Shown here in pieces: positions 14,701 to 26,989 of a DNA stretch of 64,000 nt. Position numbers and translations under genes: made by a program. Numbering within the stretch: position 1 is the first letter of the stretch; every line of letters begins with the position of its first letter. The stretch is from Rhabditoides inermis (Eukaryota; Nematoda; Chromadorea; Rhabditida; Rhabditidae), in contig CAWZYM010000217.1 in NCBI GenBank assembly GCA_963966185.1, positions 782,501 to 846,500 of the forward strand. Reading direction: 5' to 3'. The notes beneath the pieces are model-generated. The model was not told the DNA's origin, searched no databases, and saw only the letters and a program-made list of their open reading frames with translations.

Positions 14701-16900
14701 GAGAAAAATATACTGAACCGAGTGCGTTCTAGCCTCTTAACTGATAGGTGGAAGATAATGGACTGCTGATCATTTGTGAACGTCAGGTTTCCTATAATAT
14801 GCCATATTCGATTAGTTTGCATAAGAGTGGTGACGACCTGTGATGTTCTGAGAAAAATATACTGAACCGAGTGCGTTCTAGCCTCTTAACTGATAGATGG
14901 AAGATAATGGACTGCTTAACAATTGTGAACGTCAGGTTTCATATACTATGCGATATTCGATTAGCAATTTGCATAAGAGTGGTGACGACCTGTGATGTTC
15001 TGAGAAAAATATACTGAACCGAGTGCGTTCTAGCCTCTTAACTAATAGATGGAAGATAATGGACTGCTTAACAATTTTGAACGTCAGGTTTCATATACTA
15101 TGCGATATTCGATTAGCAATTTGCATAAGAGTGGTGACGACCTGTGATGTTCTGAGAAAAATATACTGAAACGAGTGCGTTCTAGCCTCTTAACTGATAG
15201 ATGGAAGATAATGGACTGCTTATCAATTGTGAACGTCAAGTTTCATATACTATGCGATATTCGATTAGCAATTTGCATAAGAGTGGTGACGACCTGTGAT
15301 GTTCTGAGAAAAATATACTGAACCGAGTGCGTTCTAGCCTCTTAACTGATAGATGGAAGATAATGGACTGCTTAACAATTGTGAACGTCAGGTTTCATAT
15401 ACTATGCGATATTCGATTAGCAATTTGCATAAGAGTGGTGACGACATGTGATCTTCTGAGAAAAATATACTGAACCGAGTGCGTTCTAGCCTCTTAACTG
15501 ATAGATGGAAGATAATGGACCGCTTATCATTTGTGAACGTCAAGTTTCATATACTATGCGATATTCGATTAGCAATTTGCATAAGAGTGGTGACGACCTG
15601 TGATATTCTGAGAAAAATATACTGAACCGAGTGCGTTTTAGCCTCTTAACTGATAGATGGAAGATAATGGACCGCTTAACATTTGTGAACGTCAAGTTTC
15701 ATATACTATGCGATATTCGATTAGCAATTTGCATAAGAGTGGTGACGACCTGTGATATTCTGAGAAAAATATACTGAACCGAGTGCGTTTTAGCCTCTTA
15801 ACTGATAGATGGAAGATAATGGACCGCTTATCATTTGTGAACGTCAAGTTTCATATACTATGCGATATTCGATTAGCAATTTGCATAAGAGTGGTGACGA
15901 CCTGTGATATTCTGAGAAAAATATACTGAACCGAGTGCGTTCTAGCCTCTTAACTGATAGATGGAAGATAATGGACCGCTTATCATTTGTGAACGTCAAG
16001 TTTCATATACTATGCGATATTCGATTAGCAATTTGCATAAGAGTGGTGACGACCTGTGATATTCTGAGAAAAATATACTGAACCGAGTGCGTTCTAGCCT
16101 CTTAACTGATAGATGGAAGATAATGGACCGCTTATCATTTGTGAACGTCAAGTTTCATATACTATGCGATATTCGATTATCAATTTGCATAAGAGTGGTG
16201 ACGACCTGTGATATTCTGAGAAAAATATACTGAACCGAGTGCGTTCTAGCCTCTTAACTGATAGATGGAAGATAATGGACTGCTTATCAATTGTGAACGT
16301 CAAGTTTCATATACTATGCGATATTCGATTAGCAATTTGCATAAGAGTGGTGACGACCTGTGATATTCTCAGAAAAATATACTGAACCGAGTGCGTTTTA
16401 GCCTCTTAACTAATAGATGGAAGAAAATGGACCGCTTATCATTTGTGAACGTCAAGTTTCATATACTATGCGATATTCGATTAGCAATTTGCATAAGAGT
16501 GGTGACGACCTGTGATATTCTGAGAAAAATATACTGAACCGAGTGCGTTTTAGCCTCTTAACTGATAGATGGAAGATAATGGACCGCTTATCATTTGTGA
16601 ACGTCAAGTTTCATATACTATGCGATATTCGATTAGCAATTTGCATAAGAGTGGTGACGACCTGTGATATTCTGAGAAAAATATACTGAACCGAGTGCGT
16701 TTTAGCCTCTTAACTGATAGATGGAAGATAATGGACCGCTTATCATTTGTGAACGTCAAGTTTCATATACTATGCGATATTCGATTAGCAATTTGCATAA
16801 GAGTGGTGACGACCTGTGATATTCTGAGAAAAGTATACTGAACCGAGTGCGTTCTAGCCTCTTAACTGGTAGATGGAAGATAATGGACCGCTTATCATTT
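11730..16900 (+). repeat. Diverged long-range copy of the 2.8-8 kb region
   Basis: The order of rare variants seen from about 2.8 kb repeats here. GTGATAATCTG is at 2872 and 11801, TTTCAAATAC at 3121 and 12050, and ATATTCTCAG at 3331 and 12260, all offset by 8,929 bp. Further on the offset becomes 9,233 bp (GAAAGTCAAG near 4781 and 14014; CTCTTCATT near 5231 and 14464), a difference of exactly two monomers. This points to a segmental duplication inside the array followed by gain or loss of two monomers. The edges are approximate. Confidence 0.72.
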
Positions 16901-19900
16901 GTGAACGTCAAGTTTCATATACTATGCGATATTCGATTAGCAATTTGCATAAGAGTGGTGACGACCTGTGATATTCTGAGAAAAATATACTGAACCGAGT
17001 GCGTTCTAGCCTCTTAACTGATAGATTGAAGATAATGGACCGCTTATCATTTGTGAACGTCAAGTTTCATATACTATGCGATATTCGATTAGCAATTTGC
17101 ATAAGAGTGGTGACGACCTGTGATATTCTGAGAAAAATATACTGAACCGAGTGCGTTCTAGCCTCTTAACTGATAGATGGAAGATAATGGACCGCTTATC
17201 ATTTGTGAACGTCAAGTTTCATATACTATGCGATATTCGATTAGCAATTTGCATAAGAGTGGTGACGACCTGTGATATTCTGAGAAAAATATACTGAACC
17301 GAGTGCGTTCTAGCCTCTTAACTGATAGATGGAAGATAATGGACTGCTTATCAATTGTGAACGTCAAGTTTCATATACTATGCGATATTCGATTAGCAAT
17401 TTGCATAAGAGTGGTGACGACCTGTGATATTCTGAGAAAAATATACTGAACCGAGTGCGTTCTAGCCTCTTAACTGATAGATGGAAGATAATGGACTGCT
17501 TATCAATTGTGAACGTCAAGTTTCATATACTATGCGATATTCGATTAGCAATTTGCATAAGAGTGGTGACGACCTGTGATATTCTGAGAAAAATATACTG
17601 AACCGAGTGCGTTTTAGCCTCTTAACTGATAGATGGAAGATAATGGACCGCTTATCATTTGTGAAGGTCAAGTTTCATATTTTATGCGATATTCGATTAG
17701 CAATTTGCATAAGAGTGGTGACGATCTGTGATATTCTGAGAAAAATATACTGAACCGAGTGCGTTTTAGCCTCTTAACTGATAGATGGAAGATAATGGAC
17801 CGCTTATCATTTGTGAAGGTCAAGTTTCATATACTATGCGATATTCGATTAGCAATTTGCATAAGAGTGGTGACGATCTGTGATATTCTGAGAAAAATAT
17901 ACTGAACCGAGTGCGTTCTAGCCTCTTAACTGATAGATGGAAGATAATGGACCGCTTATCATTTGTGAACGTCAAGTTTCATATACTATGCGATACTCGA
18001 TTAGCAATTTGCATAAGAGTGGTGACGACCTGTGATATTCTGAGAAAAATATACTGAACCGAGTGCGTTCTAGCCTCTTAACTGATAGATGGAAGATAAT
18101 GGACCGCTTATCATTTGTGAACGTCAAGTTTCATATAATATGCGATATTCGATTAGCAATTTGCATAAGAGTGGTGACGACCTGTGATATTCTGAGAAAA
18201 ATATACTGAACCGAGTGCGTTTTAGCCTCTTAACTGATAGATGGAAGATAATGGACCGCTTATCATTTGTGAAGGTCAAGTTTCATATTTTATGCGATAT
18301 TCGATTAGCAATTTGCATAAGAGTGGTGACGATCTGTGATATTCTGAGAAAAATATACTGAACCGAGTGCGTTTTAGCCTCTTAACTGATAGATGGAAGA
18401 TAATGGACCGCTTATCATTTGTGAAGGTCAAGTTTCATATACTATGCGATATTCGATTAGCAATTTGCATAAGAGTGGTGACGATCTGTGATATTCTGAG
18501 AAAAATATACTGAACCGAGTGCGTTTTAGCCTCTTAACTGATAGATGGAAGATAATGGACCGCTTATCATTTGTGAACGTCAAGTTTCATATACTATGCG
18601 ATACTCGATTAGCAATTTGCATAAGAGTGGTGACGACCTGTGATATTCTGAGAAAAATATACTGAACCGAGTGCGTTCTAGCCTCTTAACTGATAGATGG
18701 AAGATAATGGACCGCTTATCATTTGTGAACGTCAAGTTTCATATAATATGCGATATTCGATTAGCAATTTGCATATTAGTGGTGACGACCTGTGATATTC
18801 TGAGAAAAATATACTGAACCGAGTGCGTTCTAGCCTCTTAACTGATAGATGGAAGATAATGGACCGCTTATCATTTATGAACGTCAAGTTTCATATACTA
18901 TGCGATATTCGATTAGCAATTTGCATAAGAGTGGTGACGACCTGTGATATTCTGAGAAAAATATACTGAACCGAGTGCGTTCTAGCCTCTTAACTGATAG
19001 ATGGAAGATAATGGACTGCTTATCAATTGTGAACGTCAAGTTTCATATACTATGCGATATTCGATTAGCAATTTGCATAAGAGTGGTGACGACCTGTGAT
19101 ATTCTGAGAAAAATATACTGAACCGAGTGCGTTTTAGCCTCTTAACTGATAGATGGAAGATAATGGACCGCTTATCATTTGTGAAGGTCAAGTTTCATAT
19201 ACTATGCGATATTCGATTAGCAATTTGCATAAGAGTGGTGACGACCTGTGATATTCTGAGAAAAATATACTGAACCGAGTGCGTTCTAGCCTCTTAACTG
19301 ATAGATGGAAGATAATGGACCGCTTATCATTTGTGAACGTCAAGTTTCATATACTATGCGATATTCGATTAGCAATTTGCATAAGAGTGGTGACGACCTG
19401 TGATATTCTGAGAAAAATATACTGAACCGAGTGCGTTCTAGCCTCTTAACTGATAGATGGAAGATAATGGACTGCTTATCAATTGTGAACGTCAAGTTTC
19501 ATATACTATGCGATATTCGATTAGCAATTTGCATAAGAGTGGTGACGACCTGTGATATTCTGAGAAAAATATACTGAACCGAGTGCGTTCTAGCCTCTTA
19601 ACTGATAGATGGAAGATAATGGACCGCTTATCATTTGTGAACGTCAAGTTTCATATAATATGCGATATTCGATTAGCAATTTGCATATTAGTGGTGACGA
19701 CCTGTGATATTCTGAGAAAAATATACTGAACCGAGTGCGTTCTAGCCTCTTAACTGATAGATGGAAGATAATGGACCGCTTATCATTTGTGAACGTCAAG
19801 TTTCATATACTATGCGATATTCGATTAGCAATTTGCATAAGAGTGGTGACGACCTGTGATATTCTGAGAAAAATATACTGAACCGAGTGCGTTCTAGCCT

Positions 19901-20908
19901 CTTAACTGATTGGAAGATAATGGACCGCTTATCATTTGTGAACGTCAAGTTTCATATACTATGCGATATTCGATTAGCAATTTGCATAAGAGTGGTGACG
20001 ACCTGTGATATTCTGAGAAAAATATACTGAACCGAGTGCGTTCTAGCCTCTTAACTGATAGATGGAAGATAATGGACTGCTTATCATTTGTGAACGTCAA
20101 GTTTCATATTTTATGCGATATTCGATTAGCAATTTGCATAAGAGTGGTGACGACCTGTGATGTTCTGAGAAAAATATACTGAACCGAGTGCGTTCTAGCC
20201 TCTTAACTGATAGATGGAAGATAATGGACTGCTTATCATTTGTGAACGTCAAGTTTCATATTTTATGCGATATTCGATTAGCAATTTGCATAAGAGTGGT
20301 GACGACCTGTGATATTCTGAGAAAAATATACTGAACCGAGTGCGTTCTAGCCTCTTAACTGATAGATGGAAGATAATGGACCGCTTATCATTTGTGAACG
20401 TCAAGTTTCATATACTATGCGATATTCGATTAGCAATTTGCATAAGAGTGGTGACGACCTGTGATATTCTGAGAAAAATATACTGAACCGAGTGCGTTCT
20501 AGCCTCTTAACTGATAGATTGAAGATAATGGACCGCTTATCATTTGTGAACGTCAAGTTTCATATAATATGCGATATTCGATTAGCAATTTGCATATTAG
20601 TGGTGACGACCTGTGATATTCTGAGAAAAATATACTGAACCGAGTGCGTTCTAGCCTCTTAACTGATAGATGGAAGATAATGGACCGCTTATCATTTGTG
20701 AACGTCAAGTTTCATATACTATGCGATATTCGATTAGCAATTTGCATAAGAGTGGTGACGACCTGTGATATTCTGAGAAAAATATACTGAACCGAGTGCG
20801 TTCTAGCCTCTTAACTGATAGATGGAAGATAATGGACTGCTTATCAATTGTGAACGTCAAGTTTCATATACTATGCGATATTCGATTAGCAATTTGCATA
20901 AGAGTGGT

Positions 20909-21101
20909 GACGACCTGTGATATTCTGAGAAAAATATACTGAACCGAGTGCGTTCTAGCCTCTTAACTGATAGATGGAAGATAATGGACTGCTTATCAAT
21001 TGTGAACGTCATATACTATGCGATATTCGATTAGCAATTTGCATAAGAGTGGTGTTTCATATACTATGCGATATTCGATTAGCAATTTGCATAAGAGTGG
21101 T
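20909..21101 (+). repeat. Variant monomer, 193 bp (48-bp duplication minus 7 bp)
   Basis: First clear member of the long-monomer class. The stretch from TTTCATATAC to GAGTGGT occurs twice in tandem, and the first copy lacks AAGTTTC (GAACGTCATATAC). Other members of this class are 200 bp. The next one lies 2,936 bp downstream, which equals 18 x 152 + 200. Confidence 0.92.
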
Positions 21102-23837
21102 GACGACCTGTGATATTCTGAGAAAAATATACTGAACCGAGTGCGTTCTAGCCTCTTAACTGATAGATGGAAGATAATGGACTGCTTATCAATTGTGAAC
21201 GTCAAGTTTCATATACTATGCGATATTCGATTAGCAATTTGCATAAGAGTGGTGACGACCTGTGATATTCTGAGAAAAATATACTGAACCGAGTGCGTTT
21301 TAGCCTCTTAACTGATAGATGGAAGATAATGGACCGCTTATCATTTGTGAAGGTCAAGTTTCATATTTTATGCGATATTCGATTAGCAATTTGCATAAGA
21401 GTGGTGACGATCTGTGATATTCTGAGAAAAATATACTGAACCGAGTGCGTTTTAGCCTCTTAACTGATAGATGGAAGATAATGGACCGCTTATCATTTGT
21501 GAAGGTCAAGTTTCATATACTATGCGATATTCGATTAGCAATTTGCATAAGAGTGGTGACGATCTGTGATATTCTGAGAAAAATATACTGAACCGAGTGC
21601 GTTTTAGCCTCTTAACTGATAGATGGAAGATAATGGACCGCTTATCATTTGTGAACGTCAAGTTTCATATACTATGCGATACTCGATTAGCAATTTGCAT
21701 AAGAGTGGTGACGACCTGTGATATTCTGAGAAAAATATACTGAACCGAGTGCGTTCTAGCCTCTTAACTGATAGATGGAAGATAATGGACCGCTTATCAT
21801 TTGTGAACGTCAAGTTTCATATAATATGCGATATTCGATTAGCAATTTGCATATTAGTGGTGACGACCTGTGATATTCTGAGAAAAATATACTGAACCGA
21901 GTGCGTTCTAGCCTCTTAACTGATAGATGGAAGATAATGGGCCGCTTATCATTTATGAACGTCAAGTTTCATATACTATGCGATATTCGATTAGCAATTT
22001 GCATAAGAGTGGTGACGACCTGTGATATTCTGAGAAAAATATACTGAACCGAGTGCGTTCTAGCCTCTTAACTGATAGATGGAAGATAATGGACTGCTTA
22101 TCAATTGTGAACGTCAAGTTTCATATACTATGCGATATTCGATTAGCAATTTGCATAAGAGTGGTGACGACCTGTGATATTCTGAGAAAAATATACTGAA
22201 CCGAGTGCGTTTTAGCCTCTTAACTGATAGATGGAAGATAATGGACCGCTTATCATTTGTGAAGGTCAAGTTTCATATACTATGCGATATTCGATTAGCA
22301 ATTTGCATAAGAGTGGTGACGACCTGTGATATTCTGAGAAAAATATACTGAACCGAGTGCGTTCTAGCCTCTTAACTGATAGATGGAAGATAATGGACTG
22401 CTTATCAATTGTGAACGTCAAGTTTCATATACTATGCGATATTCGATTAGCAATTTGCATAAGAGTGGTGACGACCTGTGATATTCTGAGAAAAATATAC
22501 TGAACCGAGTGCGTTCTAGCCTCTTAACTGATAGATGGAAGATAATGGACCGCTTATCATTTGTGAACGTCAAGTTTCATATAATATGCGATATTCGATT
22601 AGCAATTTGCATATTAGTGGTGACGACCTGTGATATTCTGAGAAAAATATACTGAACCGAGTGCGTTCTAGCCTCTTAACTGATAGATGGAAGATAATGG
22701 ACCGCTTATCATTTGTGAACGTCAAGTTTCATATACTATGCGATATTCGATTAGCAATTTGCATAAGAGTGGTGACGACCTGTGATATTCTGAGAAAAAT
22801 ATACTGAACCGAGTGCGTTCTAGCCTCTTAACTGATAGATGGAAGATAATGGACCGCTTATCATTTGTGAACGTCAAGTTTCATATACTATGCGATATTC
22901 GATTAGCAATTTGCATAAGAGTGGTGACGACCTGTGATATTCTGAGAAAAATATACTGAACCGAGTGCGTTCTAGCCTCTTAACTGATAGATGGAAGATA
23001 ATGGACTGCTTATCATTTGTGAACGTCAAGTTTCATATTTTATGCGATATTCGATTAGCAATTTGCATAAGAGTGGTGACGACCTGTGATGTTCTGAGAA
23101 AAATATACTGAACCGAGTGCGTTCTAGCCTCTTAACTGATAGATGGAAGATAATGGACTGCTTATCATTTGTGAACGTCAAGTTTCATATTTTATGCGAT
23201 ATTCGATTAGCAATTTGCATAAGAGTGGTGACGACCTGTGATATTCTGAGAAAAATATACTGAACCGAGTGCGTTCTAGCCTCTTAACTGATAGATGGAA
23301 GATAATGGACCGCTTATCATTTGTGAACGTCAAGTTTCATATACTATGCGATATTCGATTAGCAATTTGCATAAGAGTGGTGACGACCTGTGATATTCTG
23401 AGAAAAATATACTGAACCGAGTGCGTTCTAGCCTCTTAACTGATAGATGGAAGATAATGGACCGCTTATCATTTGTGAACGTCAAGTTTCATATAATATG
23501 CGATATTCGATTAGCAATTTGCATATTAGTGGTGACGACCTGTGATATTCTGAGAAAAATATACTGAACCGAGTGCGTTCTAGCCTCTTAACTGATAGAT
23601 GGAAGATAATGGACCGCTTATCATTTGTGAACGTCAAGTTTCATATACTATGCGATATTCGATTAGCAATTTGCATAAGAGTGGTGACGACCTGTGATAT
23701 TCTGAGAAAAATATACTGAACCGAGTGCGTTCTAGCCTCTTAACTGATAGATGGAAGATAATGGACTGCTTATCAATTGTGAACGTCAAGTTTCATATAC
23801 TATGCGATATTCGATTAGCAATTTGCATAAGAGTGGT

Positions 23838-24037
23838 GACGACCTGTGATATTCTGAGAAAAATATACTGAACCGAGTGCGTTCTAGCCTCTTAACTGAT
23901 AGATGGAAGATAATGGACTGCTTATCAATTGTGAACGTCAAGTTTCATATACTATGCGATATTCGATTAGCAATTTGCATAAGAGTGGTGTTTCATATAC
24001 TATGCGATATTCGATTAGCAATTTGCATAAGAGTGGT
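23838..24037 (+). repeat. 200-bp variant monomer
   Basis: The distance between successive GACGACC starts is 200 bp (23838 to 24038). The extra 48 bp is an exact second copy of the monomer 3' part, with the junction GTGGTGTTTCATA near 23985. Stand-alone relatives without an adjoining 212-bp monomer are at 31398-31597 and 33877-34077. The latter has one extra T (TTTCATTATAC), giving 201 bp. Confidence 0.95.
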
Positions 24038-24797
24038 GACGACCTGTGATATTCTGAGAAAAATATACTGAACCGAGTGCGTTCTAGCCTCTTAACTGAT
24101 AGATGGAAGATAATGGACCGCTTATCATTTGTGAACGTCAAGTTTCATATAATATGCGATATTCGATTAGCAATTTGCATATTAGTGGTGACGACCTGTG
24201 ATATTCTGAGAAAAATATACTGAACCGAGTGCGTTCTAGCCTCTTAACTGATAGATGGAAGATAATGGACCGCTTATCATTTGTGAACGTCAAGTTTCAT
24301 ATACTATGCGATATTCGATTAGCAATTTGCATAAGAGTGGTGACGACCTGTGATATTCTGAGAAAAATATACTGAACCGAGTGCGTTCTAGCCTCTTAAC
24401 TGATAGATGGAAGATAATGGACCGCTTATCATTTGTGAACGTCAAGTTTCATATAATATGCGATATTCGATTAGCAATTTGCATATTAGTGGTGACGACC
24501 TGTGATATTCTGAGAAAAATATACTGAACCGAGTGCGTTCTAGCCTCTTAACTGATAGATGGAAGATAATGGACCGCTTATCATTTGTGAACGTCAAGTT
24601 TCATATACTATGCGATATTCGATTAGCAATTTGCATAAGAGTGGTGACGACCTGTGATATTCTGAGAAAAATATACTGAACCGAGTGCGTTCTAGCCTCT
24701 TAACTGATAGATGGAAGATAATGGACTGCTTATCAATTGTGAACGTCAAGTTTCATATACTATGCGATATTCGATTAGCAATTTGCATAAGAGTGGT

Positions 24798-26989
24798 GAC
24801 GACCTGTGATATTCTGAGAAAAATATACTGAACCGAGTGCGTTCTAGCCTCTTAACTGATAGATGGAAGATAATGGACTGCTTATCAATTGTGAACGTCA
24901 AGTTTCATATACTATGCGATATTCGATTAGCAATTTGCATAAGAGTGGTGTTTCATATACTATGCGATATTCGATTAGCAATTTGCATAAGAGTGGTGAC
25001 GACCTGTGATATTCTGAGAAAAATATACTGAACCGAGTGCGTTCTAGCCTCTTAACTGATAGATGGAAGATAATGGACCGCTTATCATTTGTGAACGTCA
25101 AGTTTCATATAATATGCGATATTCGATTAGCAATTTGCATATTAGTGGTGACGACCTGTGATATTCTGAGAAAAATATACTGAACCGAGTGCGTTCTAGC
25201 CTCTTAACTGATAGATGGAAGATAATGGACCGCTTATCATTTGTGAACGTCAAGTTTCATATACTATGCGATATTCGATTAGCAATTTGCATAAGAGTGG
25301 TGACGACCTGTGATATTCTGAGAAAAATATACTGAACCGAGTGCGTTCTAGCCTCTTAACTGATAGATGGAAGATAATGGACCGCTTATCATTGCTAATC
25401 GAATATCGCATAGTATATGAAACTTGACGGAAGATAATGGACCGCTTATCATTTGTGAACGTCAAGTTTCATATACTATGCGATATTCGATTAGCAATTT
25501 GCATAAGAGTGGTGACGACCTGTGATATTCTGAGAAAAATATACTGAACCGAGTGCGTTCTAGCCTCTTAACTGATAGATGGAAGATAATGGACCGCTTA
25601 TCATTTGTGAACGTCAAGTTTCATATAATATGCGATATTCGATTAGCAATTTGCATATTAGTGGTGACGACCTGTGATATTCTGAGAAAAATATACTGAA
25701 CCGAGTGCGTTCTAGCCTCTTAACTGATAGATGGAAGATAATGGACCGCTTATCATTTGTGAACGTCAAGTTTCATATACTATGCGATATTCGATTAGCA
25801 ATTTGCATAAGAGTGGTGACGACCTGTGATATTCTGAGAAAAATATACTGAACCGAGTGCGTTCTAGCCTCTTAACTGATAGATGGAAGATAATGGACTG
25901 CTTATCAATTGTGAACGTCAAGTTTCATATACTATGCGATATTCGATTATCAATTTGCATAAGAGTGGTGACGACCTGTGATATTCTGAGAAAAATATAC
26001 TGAACCGAGTGCGTTCTAGCCTCTTAACTGATAGATGGAAGATAATGGACTGCTTATCAATTGTGAACGTCAAGTTTCATATACTATGCGATATTCGATT
26101 AGCAATTTGCATAAGAGTGGTGACGACCTGTGATATTCTGAGAAAAATATACTGAACCGAGTGCGTTTTAGCCTCTTAACTGATAGATGGAAGATAATGG
26201 ACCGCTTATCATTTGTGAACGTCAAGTTTCATATACTATGCGATATTCGATTAGCAATTTGCTTAAGAGTGGTGACGACCTGTGATATTCTGAGAAAAAT
26301 ATACTGAACCGAGTGCGTTCTAGCCTCTTAACTGATAGATGGAAGATAATGGACTGCTTATCAATTGTGAACGTCAAGTTTCATATACTATGCGATATTC
26401 GATTAGCAATTTGCATAAAAGTGGTGTTTCATATACTATGCGATATTCGATTAGCAATTTGCATAAGAGTGGTGACGACCTGTGATATTCTGAGAAAAAT
26501 ATACTGAACCGAGTGCGTTCTAGCCTCTTAACTGATAGATGGAAGATAATGGACCGCTTATCATTTGTGAACGTCAAGTTTCATATAATATGCGATATTC
26601 GATTAGCAATTTGCATATTAGTGGTGACGACCTGTGATATTCTGAGAAAAATATACTGAACCGAGTGCGTTCTAGCCTCTTAACTGATAGATGGAAGATA
26701 ATGGACCGCTTATCATTTGTGAACGTCAAGTTTCATATACTATGCGATATTCGATTAGCAATTTGCATAAGAGTGGTGACGACCTGTGATATTCTGAGAA
26801 AAATATACTGAACCGAGTGCGTTCTAGCCTCTTAACTGATAGATGGAAGATAATGGACCGCTTATCATTGCTAATCGAATATCGCATAGTATATGAAACT
26901 TGACGGAAGATAATGGACCGCTTATCATTTGTGAACGTCAAGTTTCATATACTATGCGATATTCGATTAGCAATTTGCATAAGAGTGGT
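24798..26989 (+). repeat. 2,192-bp composite higher-order block, copy 1
   Basis: The block is a 716-bp quartet (200 + 152 + 152 + 212 bp), five ordinary monomers (760 bp), and the same quartet again. Two quartets therefore sit 1,476 bp apart (24798-25513 and 26274-26989). The 200-bp members carry a 48-bp tandem duplication. The 212-bp members (25302-25513 and 26778-26989) carry a 37-bp inverted piece plus a 23-bp repeat. The second 200-bp monomer has GCATAAAAG in place of GCATAAGAG, a private change. The whole arrangement recurs at 34686 and 46472. Confidence 0.9.
25392..25428 (-). repeat. 37-bp inverted satellite segment in a 212-bp monomer
   Basis: After CGCTTATCAT the sequence switches to the reverse complement of the monomer stretch GTCAAGTTTC...ATTAGCAA. 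It then returns to the + orientation 23 bp upstream of where it left, repeating GGAAGATAATGGACCGCTTA and the following TCA. The same 37 bp occurs in direct orientation at 25461-25497, so the monomer can form a 37-bp perfect stem with a 32-nt loop. Identical structures start near 26868, 35280, 36756, 47066 and 48542. Confidence 0.95.

Larger units (their letters stand above)
20909..24037 (+). repeat. 19-monomer higher-order unit bounded by long monomers
   Basis: From the duplication junction at 21049 to the next at 23985 is 2,936 bp, equal to eighteen 152-bp monomers plus one 200-bp monomer. The same 2,936-bp spacing is seen between 43683 and 46619. Inside, the order of subtypes is fixed: GAAGGTC/TTTTATG, GAAGGTC, GATACTCG, TAATATG/ATATTAG, TTATGAACG, CAATTG, GAAGGTC, CAATTG, and so on to TTTTATG/GATGTTC and the next long monomer. 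Related, partly shortened copies run from about 29.1, 31.8 and 39.6 kb, and another from 43.9 kb. Confidence 0.82.
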
